Shown here in pieces: positions 57,592-64,000 of a stretch of DNA of 64,000 nt (positions are counted from its first letter, which is position 1; the number at the start of each line of letters is the position of its first letter). The stretch is from Gracilibacillus salinarum. GTDB lineage: Bacteria; Bacillota; Bacilli; Bacillales; Amphibacillaceae. Below the pieces are notes generated by a model that saw only the letters and a list, made by a program, of their open reading frames with translations, did not search any database and was not told where the DNA came from. The stretch spans positions 2,294,001 through 2,358,000 of the forward strand of contig NZ_CP095071.1 of the NCBI RefSeq assembly GCF_022919575.1, written 5' to 3'. The position numbers were made by a program, and so were the translations under genes.

Positions 57592-58572
57592 TTATTCTAT
57601 CTCATCTACATCAACGACTCTTTTTTCCTTGAGCGATTTTGTTGCAGCAGCTGTTACTTTAAAAGAATGCCAACCATCTTCATACGTAGATAATATTTTG
57701 GAACGGTCACCTGTCGTAACAGCATGCAAAAATGCTTCAGTTTCCCGTTTATAAGGGTTTTGCTGTTGCTCATACCGCTCTTGTTTCCCCGGTTTTCTCC
57801 AATCGACATGTCCCATTTTCCAATCGATAATGCCTTGATTCGTGTATATTTCAATTCCTACATCTCCTGTGCCATCTGGCAATGCGGACGTATTCATGAT
57901 TTGCACTAGCATACCTGATTCCATCGTTAATGTAAAAAGACCTACATCTGCAACTGTTACAGAGGAATCATTTTTGTTTGTTAATTGATTGGTTTCTTGT
58001 GCATACACGGACTTTACCTTACCAAACAAATAGCGAATAAGGTCTGTTATGTGTGTTGTCTGCTCGTTAAATTGCCCACCAGACTGCTGCTGATTCCGCC
58101 ACCAGTATACACCTGGCATAGAGCCCATCCATTTCCCCGCGGCCATTGCCGTCTCCGCATTTTCGAGGATTTCCTGCACTTTGGCGATGGTATCGGAGTA
58201 ACGCAAGTGGTAACCAACTGCAGTCAAATGATGATGCTGTTCTACTTTTTCTTTTACCTTTCGCACTTGCTGAGCGTCTATTCCTAAAGGCTTTTCTACT
58301 AAAAAAGGGATGCCGTAGTCAATTAACAATGCCTCATAATTCTCATGTGCCATCGGTGGTACACAAATATAAACCGCATCGAGCTTCTCTTGCTCCAACA
58401 TCGTTTCCAATTGAGAATACCCGACAGCACCTGTATATTGAGCTGCAAACTGTTCTGCTTTTTCAAGGCTTGAACCTACGAACCCTGCCACTTCTACATT
58501 TTCCAGATCCTGTAATACTTGGACGTGATGTTTGGTAAATCCACCAGTTCCGATAAATCCAATACGTAACAA
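57592..58572 (-). CDS. Gfo/Idh/MocA-family oxidoreductase
   Basis: 326 residues from TTG 58572, supported by GAGAGG upstream and by the family start LRIGFIGTGGFTKHHVQVL. The longer frame to 58647 would overlap the MATE gene. The N-terminal NAD(P) domain is followed by VEKPLGIDAQQV, with the conserved Lys, and a C-terminal beta-sheet domain. It probably oxidises a sugar or inositol derivative; which one cannot be said. Confidence 0.85.
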   Translation of the reverse strand: MLRIGFIGTGGFTKHHVQVLQDLENVEVAGFVGSSLEKAEQFAAQYTGAVGYSQLETMLEQEKLDAVYICVPPMAHENYEALLIDYGIPFLVEKPLGIDAQQVRKVKEKVEQHHHLTAVGYHLRYSDTIAKVQEILENAETAMAAGKWMGSMPGVYWWRNQQQSGGQFNEQTTHITDLIRYLFGKVKSVYAQETNQLTNKNDSSVTVADVGLFTLTMESGMLVQIMNTSALPDGTGDVGIEIYTNQGIIDWKMGHVDWRKPGKQERYEQQQNPYKRETEAFLHAVTTGDRSKILSTYEDGWHSFKVTAAATKSLKEKRVVDVDEIE

Positions 58573-58636
58573 AATTACCTCTCCCTTCAAATTAAACGTT
58601 TCCAAATGATTGCCCCCCCTGCCGAAGCAGGAAGAT

Positions 58637-59977
58637 TTACGATACAAATATTTTCTTCTGACGCCAATTACCGTATTTGTAATACAAAAAGGCGAAAATA
58701 CTACTTATCAAAAAGCTTACACCAATTCCATATCCAATACCATCTTCACCCATTATTTTAGAAAAAAGATAGGAAAGAGGATAACGAAGCACCCAAAAGG
58801 ATAGAAGATTCAGCACTAACACCTGATACATTGCACCAGAAGCCCTGACAATACCATTCAAGACAAAGTTAATGCCCAGAAAAGGGTAGAAAAAGGCAAC
58901 GATCATTAAGTAACTTGCACCAAATTGTACCGCATCCTCTTCCTGAATAAACAAGCGGACTCCAAACTCAGCAAACAAGGAAATGATAACAGCGACAACA
59001 AGCATGACAGCTAAATTATAGATGACGCCATATGTAGCAATTTTTTTCACCCGATTCCATTTTCCCACTCCAATATTTTGACCAGCCATGCTATTGACAG
59101 TCGCACTTAACGCATGCGCCGGCAACAAAAACAAACTATCCAACCGTTGTGCAGCACTATATCCTGCTACAGCAGCTTCTCCATGCCCTGCCACCACACT
59201 GATTATTGCGGCTGCACCTGCAGAAATCACCGCCATCTGTAATCCAGACGGTATACCTAGATTCAGGATCAGCTTCACTTCTGATAATTGCGGTATAAGC
59301 GGCCACTTTAACGGAATAATTTTCTTCCTGACAACATACACAACTCCATATATAAATGCAAATCCTTGAGATAAAATCGTGGCAACCGCAGCCCCTTGTA
59401 CCCCTAGATGAAATACAGAGATAAACAATGGATCGAGAACAATATTAAGCAGTACCGCAACTGTGACAAATTTTAACGGCGTCTTGCTATCACCAACCGC
59501 CCGCAATGCCGTACTGATAAAGTTATAACCAACTAAAAATAAAATCCCAATCGCATTGATCTGTAAATACACAACGGAGGAATCAAGCATTGAGGAAGGG
59601 GTGTCCAACAGCTTCAAAACTGGTTCTGCAAAAATAAATCCAACAGTCCCCATAATGATACCTAATACTGTTAAGGTAACGACGAAGGCATTTACATACC
59701 GCGCTACACCATGTTCATCTCCTTTCCCCTTCTGTTGGGAAAGGACTGTCAGCGTTGTATTATTGATACCTATGATAAACGATAACACTGTGAAGATGAC
59801 AGTTCCTGCTATGTTAACCGCTCCCAAAGCATTTGCCCCAATTAAATTCCCCACCCAGATACTGTCGACAAATTGATAGGATACTTGTAATAATTGGGCA
59901 AACATAATAGGGGAAGAAAAATAAAATAAGTCCATCCATATATTCCCTTTTGTAAAATCACGATGTCTACTCAACAC
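58637..59977 (-). CDS. MATE-family efflux transporter
   Basis: 446 residues with about 12 membrane segments. The start FSSPIMFAQLLQVSYQFVDSIWVGNLIGANALGAVNIAG and the LRAVGDSKTPLKFVTV and SAGAAAIISVVAGHGEAAVAGYSAAQRLDSL regions are typical of the DinF/NorM superfamily. AGGAGG precedes a GTG and a TTG codon; TTG (second residue) has the better spacing. It exports drugs or metabolites by cation exchange; substrate unknown. 8 bp from the GT2 gene. Confidence 0.87.
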   Translation of the reverse strand: MLSRHRDFTKGNIWMDLFYFSSPIMFAQLLQVSYQFVDSIWVGNLIGANALGAVNIAGTVIFTVLSFIIGINNTTLTVLSQQKGKGDEHGVARYVNAFVVTLTVLGIIMGTVGFIFAEPVLKLLDTPSSMLDSSVVYLQINAIGILFLVGYNFISTALRAVGDSKTPLKFVTVAVLLNIVLDPLFISVFHLGVQGAAVATILSQGFAFIYGVVYVVRKKIIPLKWPLIPQLSEVKLILNLGIPSGLQMAVISAGAAAIISVVAGHGEAAVAGYSAAQRLDSLFLLPAHALSATVNSMAGQNIGVGKWNRVKKIATYGVIYNLAVMLVVAVIISLFAEFGVRLFIQEEDAVQFGASYLMIVAFFYPFLGINFVLNGIVRASGAMYQVLVLNLLSFWVLRYPLSYLFSKIMGEDGIGYGIGVSFLISSIFAFLYYKYGNWRQKKIFVS

Positions 59978-59985
59978 ATTTCCTC

Positions 59986-60798
59986 CTAGCTGTTCAACCT
60001 GGATTTGGGCATTGTTTTCCCGTCCCAGACTCGCTGGCTCTCTGCTTGCCTCTTTTTTACTTCTGGTTCATCTAATAGCAGAAAGAAGTTTTTAGTTGGC
60101 AAGCTGCCTAACTGATGTTTTTCTGATAATCGATCTAAATATAATCGCATACTATCTAGTTTCTTGGACTGATTCTGACCATACTCGGAAAATTCATATA
60201 GTATACTTGCGACCGCCACACGTTTGATTCGATGTTTTTCTGCTATACGCAAAAAGAAATCCCAGTCCCAATAATTCCGAACTTCCTCATCAAATAGGCC
60301 GATATCTTTGTGAAGTGATTTACGGTACAAACTGCCCGAAGGAACATATGTCGAAAATGTACGCATAGCTGCAAGATTAAAATCATATGCAAAGAGCTGA
60401 TGATTTAGTGGTGTTCTACTCTTATCTCCTTTGTGATAGTTGACAATTTCAACATCTGAATAAACTAGATCGACACGCTCTATATGCTGTATCATTGTTT
60501 CCAGATGAGTAGACAACGGCAAATCATCATCATCCATCAGCATAATAAATTTCCCCCTAGCAACTCTCAATCCTTGATTACGTGCATAAACGTGGTAATG
60601 ATTTTCCGATAATTGGATAACACTGATCTGAAGCTCTGGATATAAAGCGACTACATGATCGACCGGTTTACCAGCATCATTAATAATAATAACCTCAAAA
60701 TCCTGGAAAGTTTGCTCTATAAGAGCGGCTAGTAGTTCTGCTAGTGCAACATGACGATTGTAAGTCGTGATCAGGACAGACACTTTAGGATTGGACAT
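59986..60798 (-). CDS. Family 2 glycosyltransferase
   Basis: 270 residues from ATG 60798 (GAGGGG upstream). VSVLITTYNRHVALAELLAAL opens the GT-A fold, and GKFIMLMDDDDLPLSTHLE holds the metal-binding DxD-type acidic cluster. NYWDWDFFLRIAEKH follows, where the ED-type catalytic region is expected. No membrane segments, so it uses a soluble or membrane-delivered acceptor. First gene of the run toward the CAP-domain gene. Acceptor and donor unknown. Confidence 0.85.
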   Translation of the reverse strand: MSNPKVSVLITTYNRHVALAELLAALIEQTFQDFEVIIINDAGKPVDHVVALYPELQISVIQLSENHYHVYARNQGLRVARGKFIMLMDDDDLPLSTHLETMIQHIERVDLVYSDVEIVNYHKGDKSRTPLNHQLFAYDFNLAAMRTFSTYVPSGSLYRKSLHKDIGLFDEEVRNYWDWDFFLRIAEKHRIKRVAVASILYEFSEYGQNQSKKLDSMRLYLDRLSEKHQLGSLPTKNFFLLLDEPEVKKRQAESQRVWDGKTMPKSRLNS

Positions 60799-61125
60799 TT
60801 GTAAACCCCTCACTAAGAATAATTAAATTGTATGTAAACTTTATTGACATTCGCCATGACAAAGTTAAAATAATGGCATATAGTAAAGACATATCCTACT
60901 TTTAATCTACTAGCCCATTACTATTTCCTTCAATCATTATATTACAGCCGTTGTAATCTACGAAATCATTCGATTTTTTTATTCCATATTACAATTTTAC
61001 TACAATTTAGACACAATTCTGTGAAAGTGACATGAAGTTTTTTTGTATAACATATAACAGAAATGGTAATACTTTTCTTATAAAAGGATGCATATTGCAT
61101 TTATCATTATTAGGAGGTTAATCTC
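60799..61125. other. Intergenic region between divergent genes
   Basis: 327 bp, A/T-rich, no gene or repeat seen. On the plus strand TTGACA (60844-60849) and TAAAAT (60866-60871) are 16 bases apart and could be a distant promoter for the Fbp-like gene. No operator was recognised with confidence. Confidence 0.4.
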
Positions 61126-61350
61126 ATGGCTTTTTTGCGCGAAGCAGTTGAGAAGCAGAAAGTGTATCTGATTCAGCAGTTGGTGGCCAATGGTATTGTG
61201 GATAAAGATGATCAAGACCTCTATAACAAACCTATAAGTGAAATCGTACATGATTATGAGAAATTCTGTGTAGAATTCGAGAAACAGAGTGCAATGAAAT
61301 TCACACGTTTTAATCCAAAAAAAGATAAGGAGGAGCCTGGTCTTCATTAG
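61126..61350 (+). CDS. Fur-regulated basic protein-like (FbpA family) small protein
   Basis: 74 residues. LREAVEKQKVYLIQQLVANGIVDKDDQDLYNKPISEIVHDYEKF matches the short Fbp domain of B. subtilis FbpA, which helps the small RNA FsrA in the iron-sparing response. The extra C-terminal tail is lysine-rich. AGGAGG lies 9 bases before the ATG. The last codons form the left arm of the terminator. No convincing Fur box was found upstream, so iron control is not shown here. Confidence 0.65.
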   Translation: MAFLREAVEKQKVYLIQQLVANGIVDKDDQDLYNKPISEIVHDYEKFCVEFEKQSAMKFTRFNPKKDKEEPGLH

Positions 61351-61370
61351 GCTTCTCCTTATCTCTTTTT
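61323..61370. terminator. Bidirectional terminator overlapping the end of the Fbp-like gene
   Basis: AGATAAGGAGGAGCCT pairs with AGGCTTCTCCTTATCT (one G-T pair). T-runs lie on both sides. The left arm encodes the last residues of the small protein; the right side ends the convergent tnrA. Confidence 0.88.
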
Positions 61371-61703
61371 TTATCTTTCTTTTTGGATACCGAAACGTGC
61401 GTTGATTTCCCCTCGAAGTAGTTCTTTGCGTAATTTTTTCTCTTTCTTTTTCTCTGCCCGTATCATATCTTGTCTAATCTCGTAGGTTTGGACACCTTCT
61501 TCACGCTTATTCGCAATATCGATCAGTAATTCTACATCCGCAAAAGAGTATTTTCTATTGCCTTTTGCCGAACGTTCTGGAAAAACAAGCTTTCTTTCCT
61601 CGTAATAACGAATTTGACGTTCTGAAAGCCCCGTCAGTTCACTTACCACGCCTATCGTTATCACCTTACGTTCCTTGTACGAAGGACTTTGACTTTCTGC
61701 CAT
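61371..61703 (-). CDS. tnrA: Nitrogen-regulation transcription factor TnrA
   Basis: MerR-family activator/repressor of nitrogen-limitation genes, 110 residues from ATG 61703, exactly the usual TnrA length. VITIGVVSELTGLSERQIRYYEERKLVFPERSAKGNRKYSFADVELLIDIANKREEGVQTYEI follows B. subtilis TnrA closely. The lysine-rich linker and C-terminal LLRGEINARFGIQ suit the glutamine-synthetase-binding tail. This tail separates it from GlnR, which would normally lie beside glnA. Upstream are a TnrA box and promoter for self-activation. Confidence 0.92.
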   Translation of the reverse strand: MAESQSPSYKERKVITIGVVSELTGLSERQIRYYEERKLVFPERSAKGNRKYSFADVELLIDIANKREEGVQTYEIRQDMIRAEKKKEKKLRKELLRGEINARFGIQKER

Positions 61704-61750
61704 GTGATACACCACCTATTGCGTTTCCGTTGTAACGTGACCTTACTAGA

Positions 61751-61780
61751 ATTATACAATTATAGTTTACAGTTGCACAA
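61751..61780 (-). promoter_or_regulatory. tnrA promoter
   Basis: On the minus strand TTGTGC and TATAAT are 18 bases apart. The start of transcription would be near 61745, about 40 bp before the tnrA ATG. Confidence 0.6.
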
Positions 61781-61785
61781 ACTTT

Positions 61786-61802
61786 TGTTAGATAATATAA
61801 CA
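61786..61802. promoter_or_regulatory. TnrA box
   Basis: TGTTAGATAATATAACA fits the TnrA/GlnR consensus TGTNANAWWWTNTNACA at every fixed position. Its centre is about 49 bp upstream of the predicted tnrA transcription start, the usual position for activation by TnrA. Confidence 0.85.
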
Positions 61803-61876
61803 ATAATAATTTTATTCTTTTTTGCTAGCTACATACCTCTAAATTCGTTAGTATAGAGAAGGAAGGAGGAATGATG

Positions 61877-62164
61877 ATGGAAATGTCCATTACAAAGCCT
61901 GCAGCAAAATGGTTCATCAACGAATTAGAGTTAACAGAGGGCGATTCAATCCGTTTTTTCGCTAGATACGGCGGATTTGGCGGCGTACATAAGGGCTTCT
62001 CCCTGGCACTCGAAAAAGCAGAACCCAATAATCTTGGCGCAGAGATTACAGAAGAAGGCATTCAATTTTTCGTTGAAGAGTCCGATATTTGGTATTTTGA
62101 CCAAAAAAATCTTCACATTAAATATTCACGTAAATATGATGAAATTGAGTATATTGTAGAGTAA
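61877..62164 (+). CDS. HesB/YadR/YfhF-family protein (YneR-like)
   Basis: 95 residues from the third of three tandem ATG codons (AAGGAGG is 7 bases before it). MSITKPAAKWFINELELTEGDSIRFFARYGGFGG and FSLALEKAEP match the short HesB-like proteins of Bacillus (YneR). The cysteines of true A-type iron-sulfur carriers are absent, so an iron-sulfur role is doubtful. Single gene; function unknown. Confidence 0.75.
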   Translation: MEMSITKPAAKWFINELELTEGDSIRFFARYGGFGGVHKGFSLALEKAEPNNLGAEITEEGIQFFVEESDIWYFDQKNLHIKYSRKYDEIEYIVE

Positions 62165-62225
62165 TATTCCATGATCAGTAGCCCCACGCACTCTTACCGT
62201 TACGATATCTAGAAACCATTGCTTA

Positions 62226-62440
62226 AGCTTAGAAAATATGCCGAGACTCCTCATGCCTCACCGCGAGCTGAAGATCCACTTTGTCTGTGCCTGCATCTGC
62301 AAGTATCGCTTTGAAGTGGTCTTCCTCGGCACAAGGCAGCACAAGTAGTAGCCTGGCAGACTGCCGTGCTCACTGGACTTGAAGCATATTTCCGGGAGCT
62401 TTACTAAGTAGATAAAATATTTCAAAATGACCATCTTGCA
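62226..62440. repeat. Partial intergenic repeat without clear boundaries
   Basis: Shares GAGACTCCTCATGCCTCA, GCGAGCTGAAGATCCACTT, TCCTCGGCACAAGGCAGC and the TTTCCGGGAGCTTT arm with the 14.9-kb copy, in the same order. The boundaries with the TAATATGG sequence are missing or heavily mutated. Lies between convergent genes. Confidence 0.65.
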
Positions 62441-62517
62441 ATACAACCTTAGTAGACATATGTATGATCAGAACTACACTTATCCCCCCAATCTTAACCT
62501 GAATTTTCATCATACAA

Positions 62518-62561
62518 AAAAGCAACAAGGAGAACTGTCATTTGTCCTCTTTGCTGCTTTA
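62518..62561 (-). terminator. Terminator-like hairpin after the GH43 gene
   Basis: AAAGCA...AAGGA pairs with TCCT...TGCTTT with small bulges. TTTTTTGTATG follows on the minus strand, directly past the GH43 stop. Confidence 0.6.
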
Positions 62562-62563
62562 GA

Positions 62564-63724
62564 TTAGTTCAGTGTTATATACGCCTTTGCTTTGTGATTG
62601 GAGAAATCTAACTTATAACCTGGCTGACCGAAGTACGGGAATCCGTCTTCTGTCCAGAATAGTCTTTGAATATGAGCATGGCGATTATGATCGTATAATG
62701 GATTCTCCGTATTAAATCCTTTATATGGTCTCGCATGGTAGATGAGAATATCATTCCCATTCTCATCGACACTAAAGCTATTATGGCCTGGTCCATATTT
62801 CTTTGTTTCGTCACTGGATACAAGTACCGGATTCTTCTCCTTTGTCCAGGAAGACGGATCCAATAAATCACTGCCTACATCTGCATGCAGTAGACCAACT
62901 GCATAGTTCTCATCGGTTGCACTAGCTGAAAATGCAATAAAAATGCGTTGATCATTTTTAATCATAGCAGGACCTTCATTCACATCAAATCCGATTACTT
63001 CCCAATCATATTCAGGTGTTGAAAGTAAAACTTGTTGCTTGATCGTCCACGGATTTTCCATCTCTGCAATATACAGATTAGAAATCGTATCATTCTCGAC
63101 TTTTTGAGCCCATACTAAATACCGTTTACTTTGATGCTCAAATGTAGTAGCATCTAGTGAAAAACTTTGAAAAGAGGTATTGATTTGTCCTTTTTCAATC
63201 CATTCGCCTTCTAATGGATTCTCTGCATCACATTCTAATACATAAGGTCTGATTGCCCAGACATCCTCTTTTTCACCAGCAGCGAAATGCATGTACCACT
63301 TACCATCAATATAGTGAATTTCCGGCGCCCATATATGTTCTGACATAATACCTGATTCATGCTTCCACCATATAACCTTTTCTTCTGCTTCTGGTAAGCC
63401 TTCGATAGTTTTCGACCTTCTTAAAACAATTCGGTCATATAACGGATATGACCCTGTGAAATAATAATATCCATCTGTATGTTTATATAAATATGGATCT
63501 GCTCTTTGCTCTATAAACGGTTTTGAATAATCAATATGTTCAATTTCGCCTTCTACTTCCGTATTTCCTTTACTTTCAAGTTCGTTAATATTTACATCAT
63601 TCCACTTAACAGGAAATGGTGCTGTTAATTTCCGATCCAGATCAACAAGGACTTGTTCCGGCAACGAAAGATCCGCACCCTTATCAATACTGATCATCAC
63701 GTCATGTATCCGCTTTATTTCCAT
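62564..63724 (-). CDS. Family 43 glycoside hydrolase with N-terminal Ig-like segment
   Basis: 386 residues from ATG 63724, chosen because GAGAGG lies 9 bases upstream. Residues about 15-60 (ISIDKGADLSLPEQVLVDLDRKLTAPFPVKW) look like the short bacterial Ig-like segment found beside GH43 domains. The propeller then begins at Asp76 in EQRADPYLY, with the other acidic residues in SLDATTFEH and DVNEGPAMIKN. WAPEIHYIDGKWYMHF is a family mark. No signal peptide. Substrate is probably an arabinose-containing oligosaccharide. It is far from the ara cluster and has no AraR box. Confidence 0.82.
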   Translation of the reverse strand: MEIKRIHDVMISIDKGADLSLPEQVLVDLDRKLTAPFPVKWNDVNINELESKGNTEVEGEIEHIDYSKPFIEQRADPYLYKHTDGYYYFTGSYPLYDRIVLRRSKTIEGLPEAEEKVIWWKHESGIMSEHIWAPEIHYIDGKWYMHFAAGEKEDVWAIRPYVLECDAENPLEGEWIEKGQINTSFQSFSLDATTFEHQSKRYLVWAQKVENDTISNLYIAEMENPWTIKQQVLLSTPEYDWEVIGFDVNEGPAMIKNDQRIFIAFSASATDENYAVGLLHADVGSDLLDPSSWTKEKNPVLVSSDETKKYGPGHNSFSVDENGNDILIYHARPYKGFNTENPLYDHNRHAHIQRLFWTEDGFPYFGQPGYKLDFSNHKAKAYITLN

Positions 63725-63830
63725 GTTTGACATCCTCTCTACATTCTTCCTTTTCATTATAAACGAGAGGATTAACACTATCAATATATTAGTTTATCAA
63801 ATTGACTAAATACTAATTTTAAAAAATAAA

Positions 63831-63857
63831 AACCAACAGTTAATTAAACTGTTGGTT
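63831..63857 (-). terminator. Terminator spanning the aminotransferase stop codon
   Basis: AACCAACAGTT pairs perfectly with AACTGTTGGTT; the TAA stop (63844-63846) lies in the loop. A TTTTTATTTTTT tail follows on the minus strand. Confidence 0.85.
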
Positions 63858-64000
63858 CATCCATTTTACTATGACGATTAACAAAACGTTCCATTCGTTT
63901 CATCGCTTCATCCAATTGTTTAATAGAAGTTGCATAGGAGCAGCGAATATATCCTTCTCCACTCTCTCCAAACACATGGCCTGGAACTACCGCTACTCTT
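63844..64000 (-). CDS. Class I/II aminotransferase, C-terminal end only
   Basis: About 52 residues in frame to the right edge: VAVVPGHVFGESGEGYIRC, then SYATSIKQLDEAMKRMERF and a stop after MDEPTV. The VPG-x-x-FG and GYIRCSYA elements, the latter with the conserved Arg that binds the substrate carboxylate, are typical of PatA/YugH-type PLP enzymes. The rest of the gene, including the PLP lysine, is outside the window, so the substrate cannot be named. Confidence 0.8.
   Translation of the reverse strand, partial: RVAVVPGHVFGESGEGYIRCSYATSIKQLDEAMKRMERFVNRHSKMDEPTV

Noticed and set aside
61060..61120. Fur box upstream of the Fbp-like gene
   Set aside because: Only a short TTATCATTATT stretch is present, too weak a match to the 7-1-7 consensus.

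Overview
The window is low-GC DNA from a Firmicute of the family Bacillaceae, probably a halophilic or alkaliphilic genus of the Gracilibacillus/Oceanobacillus type. The evidence is AGGAGG-type ribosome sites, sigma-A promoters, cre, AraR and TnrA operator sequences, and the proteins TnrA, GltC-like, YesS-like, DUF624 (YesL-like) and AraR. The genus is an inference. No rRNA, tRNA, phage or CRISPR was seen.

Layout. 1-2.1 kb: a cystine-type amino-acid ABC transporter. 2.4-14.9 kb: a pectin/rhamnogalacturonan locus. It has an ABC importer for oligosaccharides (binding protein and two permeases, no ATPase), an MFS carrier, a KdgF-like cupin, GH28, GH43, a rhamnogalacturonan acetylesterase, a DUF624 protein and a YesS-like AraC regulator. 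15.6-18 kb: glutamate dehydrogenase divergent from a GltC-like regulator. 18.3-19 kb: an isolated N-terminal half of LarC. 19.8-41 kb: an L-arabinose/arabinan regulon with two ABC importers, two GH51 arabinofuranosidases, a GH27 enzyme with the sequence signature of a beta-L-arabinopyranosidase, two AraR repressors, and araD-araA without araB. Seven AraR-type operators and several cre-like sites precede its transcription units. 41.4-51 kb: a YiiX-like hydrolase, purU, argCJBD, a fumarylacetoacetase-family enzyme, and a PadR/HAAS pair. 51.6-64 kb: a second polar amino-acid transporter, AEC and MFS transporters, a GT2-MATE-Gfo/Idh-CAP gene run, an Fbp-like small protein, tnrA, a HesB-like protein, another GH43, and the end of an aminotransferase.

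How the genes work together. All glycosidases here lack signal peptides. The cell therefore appears to import oligosaccharides through ABC systems and trim them in the cytoplasm. None of the three sugar importers encodes an ATPase, so a shared MsmX-type ATPase elsewhere is expected. The arabinose genes look controlled by AraR plus catabolite repression.

Most unusual content. A family of intergenic repeats, about 210-610 bp long, is bounded by ~28-bp inverted repeats and recurs at least six times, with further fragments. Relative to conserved outside flanks, the interior is flipped in some copies (14.9 and 51.2 kb) and not in others (19.5, 42.3, 56.4 kb). One copy (24.26-26.69 kb) was hit twice. 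The first insertion is a 197-bp IS231-like miniature element with a 10-bp target duplication. The second is a 1634-bp IS110-family element that inserted at a CT core. Its two ends carry TTGACA and TATAAC half-promoters that would form one promoter on circularisation.
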